Positions 58,545 through 64,000 of a DNA stretch of 64,000 bases are shown piece after piece. Under the pieces are notes generated by a model. The model did no database searches and was not told where the DNA came from. It worked only from the letters and a program-made list of their open reading frames with translations. Source of the DNA: Mesorhizobium sp. Root552. GTDB taxonomy: Bacteria > Pseudomonadota > Alphaproteobacteria > Rhizobiales > Rhizobiaceae. Position 1 is the first letter of the stretch. Every line of letters begins with the position of its first letter. Where the stretch lies: positions 74,386-138,385 of the forward strand of contig NZ_LMFV01000008.1 in NCBI RefSeq assembly GCF_001427285.1, written 5' to 3'. The position numbers were made by a program, and so were the translations under genes.

Positions 58545-59618
58545 TCAGGCGCTTGCCGCCGGCGCCGTTATCGGCGTGAAGCCGAATCTTCTGAAAATCG
58601 CCTGGCTTGAGGGCGACAAGACAAAGAGGGCGAAAGACAGCGCCGCCGGCCGGCACCCTACAAGCGGCGCCATCGTGTATTCGGGAACGACATCGATCGA
58701 GGCAGGAAGTTCGATCAACTCCACGTTCTCGAGGCGGCCCGCTCGTTTTCTCATTCCGGTCACATAGCCGAAGCATGCGTCGATGGTGCCGTCATTTATC
58801 GATCGGGTTATCGAGTCGCGCGATATTTGCACTGCCAGCGTCAGCGGGCTGCCGTTGAACTTGCGGGTCTTGGAATCGAGGACAGCGAACGCACCGGGCT
58901 TGAATCGCTCGACCCTGCGAAAGATGTCCCACGTATAGTCGCCCGAGAGCCCTTTGGCCGGCATCACTGCCCCGATATGGATATCCGGGTTCAAGATCCT
59001 GTCGATCAGGTTGCCCTGATTGATGTTCGCGTCGCGCCGAACCAGCGCACACATCGTGTTGCGGGCAAAGATGATGGGAGGCCTCGCCAATCCCAACTCG
59101 GCAAGTCGCGAAGAGTTGGCGACATCGGCGGACAAGAAGAGATCCGGCCTTTCGCCGGTCTCGATGCGCTCTCTCAAAGGTCCGATAGGCCCATGTTGCA
59201 TCGAGACGGGTATTCCAGTCATTTCAGAAAAGGACGAGGCAACTGCGGACATGACATTGCTTAGGCTGCCTGCCGCATAGATATGGATTGCGGACTGCCT
59301 CGAATGAACCGGCGACCGTCCCTCGACCCTTGCACGCTCGGCGGTTGTGGCACTTTCGCCTGCAGGCTCGCGGAGGTCGGCTCTCAACCGGTCGTAGTTA
59401 TCCAATACCTGCTTTCCCCAGGCGAGAACCTTTTCGCCGTCACCGGTAAGCCCCCGGAAAGATTGCCCGCGCTCTATCAGTTGAACGTCAAGGTCTTTCT
59501 CGAGTTTCTGGATCGCCGAGGACAGCGTAGGCTGCGTGACGCCGCAAGCCCTTGCAGCGCGGCCGAAATGCTTTTCCTGCGCCAAAGTTACAAAGAAGAA
59601 GAGGTGCCTGATTTGCAT
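58545..59618 (-). CDS. LysR-type regulator with a ModA-like sensor domain
   Basis: A 357-residue protein, longer than usual LysR proteins (about 300). Residues 1-60 are a normal LysR HTH (GRAARACGVTQPTLSSAIQK). From residue 111 it does not read like a LysR effector domain but like ModA: IHIYAAGSLSNVMSAVASSF, MTGIPVSMQHGPIGPLRERI, GERPDLFLSADVANSSRLAE, and PEYTMAPLVGC. ModA binds molybdate or tungstate in the periplasm; here it lacks a signal peptide and so is cytoplasmic. It likely tunes fdhBA to metal supply; that is inference. It converges with fdhA. Confidence 0.85.
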   Translation of the reverse strand: MQIRHLFFFVTLAQEKHFGRAARACGVTQPTLSSAIQKLEKDLDVQLIERGQSFRGLTGDGEKVLAWGKQVLDNYDRLRADLREPAGESATTAERARVEGRSPVHSRQSAIHIYAAGSLSNVMSAVASSFSEMTGIPVSMQHGPIGPLRERIETGERPDLFLSADVANSSRLAELGLARPPIIFARNTMCALVRRDANINQGNLIDRILNPDIHIGAVMPAKGLSGDYTWDIFRRVERFKPGAFAVLDSKTRKFNGSPLTLAVQISRDSITRSINDGTIDACFGYVTGMRKRAGRLENVELIELPASIDVVPEYTMAPLVGCRPAALSFALFVLSPSSQAIFRRFGFTPITAPAASA

Positions 59619-59912
59619 AGAATTACATCCACCCCTTTAGTTTAGACGATCCGCGCACCGATCGAAAGCACCCATCAACTACGGTCACCGCTATAATTCG
59701 TTGCGGCAACCTTACCAGAATCGGTTTCGATGAGTCTGAGCCGCACTGGCTCAGCGCGGTCCATTTTCAGGAGGGGCGTGCCAAAGGCGAAGTCGATGCC
59801 GCCGTTGGTCATGTTGCGCGCTCTGCTGGGCGGTAGTGGCGGTACGGGTCTGCGGCCTGCGGTTCCTGATCCCATTGGTGCTGACCTAGGCACGAAGGGT
59901 AGTGGCTCCCGT
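59619..59912. other. Region between the LysR gene and nikR
   Basis: About 290 bases with no gene I can support. A 99-codon minus-strand frame (59675-59974) overlaps the nikR end and has low-complexity sequence. The region holds the 5' side of the LysR gene and the 3' side of nikR. Confidence 0.5.
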
Positions 59913-60374
59913 TCACTTGATCCTGATGTGGGAGTGGCGGCCTTCGCCGTCGTGGTCATGTGTCTCGGCCTCAAGTTCCGCGGGGATCATGATCAAGCGG
60001 CCATGGCGGACGCCTCGTTCCGCGATGATCTGGTTTGCAACTGCCTGGACCTGGGCGGACTTCCCCTTCAGGACAGTGGCTTCCATGCAGTGGTCGTGAT
60101 CGAGATGAACGTGGAGAGTCGACAGGACAAGCTGGTGGTTGTCGTGGAAAGTCCCTACGAGCCGCTTCGACAGGTCGCGTGCGGAATGGTCGAAAACATA
60201 GACGACTGCGGCAACGCAATCCTCGGCACCGGATGCATCCAGTATCGCTTCCTTCAAGCCCGAGCGGGTCAGGTCGCGGATAGCCTCCGAGCGGTTCTGG
60301 TAGCCTCTTGTCCGAATGATCTCGTCAAGCTCGGCCACCAGATCGTCGTCAAGGGTTATGGTGATGCGCTGCAC
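59913..60374 (-). CDS. nikR: Nickel-responsive regulator NikR
   Basis: A 153-residue ribbon-helix-helix repressor with ACT-like nickel domain. QRITITLDDDLVAELDEIIR is the DNA-binding end. The four nickel ligands of E. coli NikR (H76, H87, H89, C95) are present at H77, H88, H90 and C96 (FHDNHQLVLSTLHVHLDHDH-C). It begins at a GTG with GGAGGAAT 5 bases before; an upstream in-frame ATG lacks family similarity. An extra His-rich tail (HDHDGEGRHSH) ends the protein. Divergent from nikA. Confidence 0.95.
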   Translation of the reverse strand: MQRITITLDDDLVAELDEIIRTRGYQNRSEAIRDLTRSGLKEAILDASGAEDCVAAVVYVFDHSARDLSKRLVGTFHDNHQLVLSTLHVHLDHDHCMEATVLKGKSAQVQAVANQIIAERGVRHGRLIMIPAELEAETHDHDGEGRHSHIRIK

Positions 60375-60732
60375 ATATTCCTCCAGAACGTGACCGAGCT
60401 GACCACCCAACAACGGCGTTCGCCCAAGTGAAGGCGTTCGATGCGTTCAGTTCAAGTCCCTTGGATGCAATATTCCGGGGCCGGTATCAAACCGGTTTGA
60501 GTTCTTGTCTCCGATCTTTGTCGACAAGCCGGGTTTCAAACGGCGGTTGTTGTTCGCACTGGGTGAACAGATCGATGGTCCCTATCGTCGGGTCGGCAGG
60601 CGCTGAAGCAAGCGTGGCTTTGACATGGTGTCAATGTTTTGTCCCCGAACCTACCCGTTTTGGGTATGATCATTTGTGTAAAAAATCATACTATGGATTG
60701 GGTTGCGTTTCTGACTTTTGGGAGGAAGTGGA
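60375..60732. promoter_or_regulatory. nikR-nikA divergent control region
   Basis: No gene. Contains the NikR operator at 60664-60691, 41 bases before the nikA start, and the AT-rich promoter expected for nikA. Confidence 0.6.
60664..60691. promoter_or_regulatory. NikR operator
   Basis: GTATGA (60664-60669), 16 bases, TCATAC (60686-60691). This equals the NikR consensus of E. coli, GTATGA-N16-TCATAC, exactly. It lies upstream of nikA and near the divergent nikR. Confidence 0.95.
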
Positions 60733-62301
60733 ATGCGGATATCCCGACATATCTGGGCGGCGACCGCTGTAGCCTGCCTCACCATCAATGGCGCATTTGC
60801 CGAGACACTCAAGTTTTCATGGCCTTCGAATGTTGGGCCGCTGAACCCGCATCTATACGGCCCGAACCAGATGTTCGCCCAGGCGATGGTTTACGAACCG
60901 TTGGTCAAGTATCAGGCCGACGGGACGGTCGTTCCGTGGCTGGCTGCATCATGGGAGGCTTCGGACGACGGCCGTATCTATACGTTTGCGTTGCGCCCCA
61001 ACGTCAAATTCTCCAATGGCGACCCCTTCGATGCAGAGGCAGTCGTTGCCAACGTAAATGCCGTGCTGGCCAATCGCGCCCAGCATGACTGGCTCGAACT
61101 TGCAAACCAGATCGTTTCGGCGGAGGCGGTGGACGACCTGCATGTGCGGCTGACGCTCAAGGACCCGTACTATCCGCTATTGCAGGAACTTTCGCTTGCC
61201 CGGCCCTTCCGTTTCGTGGCGCCCTCGCAGTTCGAGAATGGAGGAACCAAGGACGGCATTGCCGCGCCTGTCGGTACCGGGCCCTGGAAACTGATTGAAA
61301 CGCGCCTGGGCGAAAAGGATGTCTTTGCCCAGAACGGGAATTATTGGGGAGACAAGCCAGCTTACGATGAAGTCGAGGTCAAGGTCATTCCAGACCCCAA
61401 CACCCGCGCCATCGCCTTCGAGACCGGAGAAATCGACCTGATCTACGGCGTTGGCGGGCAGATATCTCCCGATACGTTCCATCGTTTCAAGGCAATGGGC
61501 ACGCTTACGGCGGAGTTGTCCAACCCGATGGAGACGAATGCGTTGGCCCTGAACACCAATCATGGGCCGACCGAGGACCTTGCCGTTCGCCAGGCGATAA
61601 ACCATGCGGTCGACAAGGACACTATGATTGCCACGGTTCTTTACGGAACTGAAAAGCGCGCGGACACCTTGTTTGCGCCAAACGTGCCCTATGCCAATAT
61701 CGGCCTGAAGCCCTACACCTATGATCCGACGTTTGCAGCCGAATTGCTGGACAAGGCTGGTTGGAAACTGGAACCGGGGGCTGCCGTGCGCAGCCGTGAC
61801 GGCGTGCGCCTGTCGATTGAGTTGTGTTATGTCGGGACCGACGCCGTGTCGAAATCGATGGCCGAGATCGTGCAGGCCGACCTTGCAAAAATGGGCATCG
61901 AAGTCACTCTCATCGGCGAGGAAGAAAGCAGCATCGACGCTCGACAGAATGACGGGCGTTTCGGGATGATCTTCAACCGCACCTGGGGCGCTCCCTACGA
62001 TCCCCACGCGTTTGTAAGTTCGATGCGGGTTCCGTCCCATGCAGATTACCAGGCGCAGCTAGGCTTGCACGACAAAGCCGAGATCGATGCGATGATCGGC
62101 AAGGTGCTGGTCTCGACCGACGAAAGGCAGAGGCAGGACATCTATCGGCAGATCATGACGCGGCTGCACGACGAGGCGGTCTACCTGCCGCTTACCTATG
62201 TGACCGCGATCGCCGTCGCACGGCCTGAGCTTGGTCCAATTCCGTTCGGAGCCATGTCCAGCGAAATTCCTTTCGAGAAAATCCATCCTAAGGGGATGTA
62301 G
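60733..62301 (+). CDS. nikA: Nickel ABC transporter, substrate-binding protein
   Basis: A 522-residue periplasmic protein of the SBP family 5. Signal peptide (MRISRHIWAATAVACLTING ... AFA), then LKFSWPSNVGPLNPHLYGPN and MFAQAMVYEPLVKYQADGTV, with WGAPYDPHAFVSSMRVPSHA near residue 415. Binds nickel chelates (in E. coli Ni(L-His)2). Controlled by the NikR box just upstream. GGAGGAAG precedes the ATG. Confidence 0.94.
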   Translation: MRISRHIWAATAVACLTINGAFAETLKFSWPSNVGPLNPHLYGPNQMFAQAMVYEPLVKYQADGTVVPWLAASWEASDDGRIYTFALRPNVKFSNGDPFDAEAVVANVNAVLANRAQHDWLELANQIVSAEAVDDLHVRLTLKDPYYPLLQELSLARPFRFVAPSQFENGGTKDGIAAPVGTGPWKLIETRLGEKDVFAQNGNYWGDKPAYDEVEVKVIPDPNTRAIAFETGEIDLIYGVGGQISPDTFHRFKAMGTLTAELSNPMETNALALNTNHGPTEDLAVRQAINHAVDKDTMIATVLYGTEKRADTLFAPNVPYANIGLKPYTYDPTFAAELLDKAGWKLEPGAAVRSRDGVRLSIELCYVGTDAVSKSMAEIVQADLAKMGIEVTLIGEEESSIDARQNDGRFGMIFNRTWGAPYDPHAFVSSMRVPSHADYQAQLGLHDKAEIDAMIGKVLVSTDERQRQDIYRQIMTRLHDEAVYLPLTYVTAIAVARPELGPIPFGAMSSEIPFEKIHPKGM

Positions 62302-62304
62302 CCA

Positions 62305-63249
62305 ATGTTCGCGTTTGCACTGCGTCGGCTTATCCTTCTGGTGCCGCTGCTGCTTGCGGCATCGCTGGTGATCTTCCTGCTTCTCAGGCTTGGCCCCAGC
62401 GACCCGGCGATGGATTATCTGCGCCTGTCGCGTGTCCCTCCGACGCCACAGGCGCTGGAGGAGGCCCGGCGGATGCTGGGCCTCGACCAGCCCATCGCAG
62501 CCCAGTACCTGGATTGGCTGTGGCGGGCCCTTCATCTGGACTTCGGAAACTCATATTCCACCCAGCGGCCGGTGCTTCCCGACCTGCTCTACTATCTCCC
62601 TGCGACGCTTCAGTTAGCAGGCGTTGCGTTGGTCCTGACACTGGGAATTTCATTCCCGCTTGGAGTGTGGGCTGCCCGCTACCGTGATCGTTTTCCCGAT
62701 CAAGCCGTGCGCCTGTTGGCATTTTTCGGTGTCTCGATGCCGAATTTCTGGCTGGGATTTCTGCTTGTTCTCGTGTTCTCGGTCTACCTCGGCTGGCTGC
62801 CTCCGATGGGCATGGGCGGCTGGACCCACATCGTGATGCCGGCATTTGCCATCTCGCTGATGTCGCTGTGCATCAATGCGCGGCTGCTGCGGGCCAGCAT
62901 GCTCGAAGTGAAGGGGCAACGGCACGTTACTTATGCTCGTCTGAGAGGACTTTCGGATATCTCCGTCGAGCGCTCGCATGTGCTCCGAAATGCGCTTTTA
63001 CCGATCATCACCGCGACCGGCATGCATATTGGCGAACTGATCGGCGGAACGCTGATCATCGAGAGCATTTTCGGTTGGCCCGGTGTCGGGCGTTATGCCG
63101 TGTCGGCAATATTCAATCGCGACTATCCGGTTATCCAGTGTTTCACATTGCTGATGGTGGGCATATTCGTGCTCTGCAATCTCATCGTCGACATCGTCTA
63201 TGCCTGGGCCGACCCGCGTATCCGACTTTCCGCGGAGGGCGTGCAATGA
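62305..63249 (+). CDS. nikB: Nickel ABC transporter, permease NikB
   Basis: A 314-residue membrane subunit with six helices ([40 protein letters not shown]). The EAA loop is in [20 protein letters not shown], and [20 protein letters not shown] is the usual C-terminal loop. It starts 3 bases after the nikA stop and overlaps nikC by 4 bases (ATGA). Confidence 0.93.
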   Translation: MFAFALRRLILLVPLLLAASLVIFLLLRLGPSDPAMDYLRLSRVPPTPQALEEARRMLGLDQPIAAQYLDWLWRALHLDFGNSYSTQRPVLPDLLYYLPATLQLAGVALVLTLGISFPLGVWAARYRDRFPDQAVRLLAFFGVSMPNFWLGFLLVLVFSVYLGWLPPMGMGGWTHIVMPAFAISLMSLCINARLLRASMLEVKGQRHVTYARLRGLSDISVERSHVLRNALLPIITATGMHIGELIGGTLIIESIFGWPGVGRYAVSAIFNRDYPVIQCFTLLMVGIFVLCNLIVDIVYAWADPRIRLSAEGVQ

Positions 63250-64000
63250 GCGATCTTGCGATAGCGGGGAGGGCACCTTCAGCAAGGGCTGGCCTTAAGC
63301 TGAGTTGGCCGACCAAGCTTGCCCTGGGAATACTGGCGCTTGTTTTGCTATGTGCCGTGTTCGGCAACTGGCTGGCGCCATATGATCCGAATGCGGTGAA
63401 CCTGATCGGCAGGCTTCAGTCGCCAAATACCGCGCATTGGCTGGGCACGGATCATCTGGGTCGCGATATCCTGTCTCGCCTCATGGTCGGCACTCGCGTT
63501 TCCCTCGGCTCGGTCGCGCTATGCCTGCTGTTGATCCTTGTGGCGGGTATCATCGTCGGAGGTGCGTCCGGTTTAATCGGCGGGCGGACCGATCAGATCA
63601 TCATGCGCATCACTGACGTGTTCCTGACGTTCCCGACACTCGTTCTCGCGCTGTTCATGGTCGGTATGCTGGGAACCGGACTTGTCAATGTCATCATCGC
63701 GATCACGCTGTCGCATTGGGCCTGGTACGCACGGCTCGTCCGGGGGATCGTACTGTCGCTGAAGCATCGCGATTTTATCCTGGCGTCCCGGCTTGCCGGG
63801 GCAAGCAGAGCGCAGGTGTTTATCAAGCACCTGCTGCCGGCAACGCTGTCGCAATTGCTGGTGCTGGCGACGCTCGATATCGGCCACATGATGCTGCATG
63901 TGTCCGGCCTGTCGTTCCTCGGGCTGGGCGTGACCGCGCCAACCCCCGAATGGGGCGTAATGATCAGCGATGCCCGCCAGTATGTCTGGACCGAGCCGCT
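63246..64000 (+). CDS. nikC: Nickel ABC transporter, permease NikC (partial, runs off the window)
   Basis: At least 251 codons from the ATG at 63246, which overlaps the nikB stop in ATGA; the frame is open to the window end. It reads [20 protein letters not shown] for the first helix, then [20 protein letters not shown], the hallmark of the DppC/NikC subfamily, and [20 protein letters not shown] as the EAA loop. nikD and nikE ATPases are expected beyond the window. Confidence 0.93.
   Translation, partial: MSDLAIAGRAPSARAGLKLSWPTKLALGILALVLLCAVFGNWLAPYDPNAVNLIGRLQSPNTAHWLGTDHLGRDILSRLMVGTRVSLGSVALCLLLILVAGIIVGGASGLIGGRTDQIIMRITDVFLTFPTLVLALFMVGMLGTGLVNVIIAITLSHWAWYARLVRGIVLSLKHRDFILASRLAGASRAQVFIKHLLPATLSQLLVLATLDIGHMMLHVSGLSFLGLGVTAPTPEWGVMISDARQYVWTEP

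Noticed and set aside
59675..59974. A 99-codon minus-strand gene between the LysR gene and nikR
   Set aside because: It overlaps the nikR end in another frame and has low-complexity sequence without a family.

Overview
The window reads as chromosomal DNA of a high-GC alphaproteobacterium of the order Hyphomicrobiales (Rhizobiales), most like the Mesorhizobium/Aminobacter (Phyllobacteriaceae) group. The reasons are the carB of about 1160 residues kept apart from carA, the MntR-MntH pair, a tungsten/molybdenum NAD-linked formate dehydrogenase of the FdhA-FdhB type, the HlyU and RcnB-like small proteins, and the intergenic repeat families. This placement is inference from gene content; no species is claimed.

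Layout. 1-5.4 kb: repeat-rich DNA around a cold-shock gene, an O6-methylguanine methyltransferase, a lytic transglycosylase and a CENP-V/GFA-family gene. A pair of inverted ~130-bp repeats brackets this block. 5.4-7.05 kb: an AT-rich solitary gene for an Abi/UG-type reverse transcriptase, a candidate phage-defence gene. 7.5-29 kb: housekeeping and transport (carB, carA, MntH/MntR, four MFS or Na/Pi-type carriers, ArsR and Rrf2 regulators with their targets, and a WD40 membrane protein split by a frameshift). 29.4-43.9 kb: an RcnB-like protein, dnaG, rpoD, small detoxification genes, a TetR-VOC pair with twin operators, an OmpA-domain protein with a long Pro/Glu/Ala region, a SIMPL protein and a tRNA with a CAT anticodon that matches tRNA-Ile2.

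44-59.6 kb is the most coherent block: a PBP-domain regulator, tungstate importer genes (permease-ATPase-binding protein), three MoeA-family genes (one degenerate, one fused to a PBP domain), fdhD-mobA, a TusA-like protein, the two-subunit formate dehydrogenase fdhB-fdhA, and a LysR-type protein whose sensor domain looks like the molybdate-binding protein ModA. Together they cover oxyanion uptake, metal insertion, bis-MGD formation, sulfuration, the enzyme and metal-dependent control. 59.9-64 kb: nikR and nikA-nikB-nikC, with an exact NikR operator; nikC runs off the window end.

The most notable items are the reverse transcriptase and the tungsten/formate island with its repeated use of periplasmic-binding-protein domains in cytoplasmic proteins.
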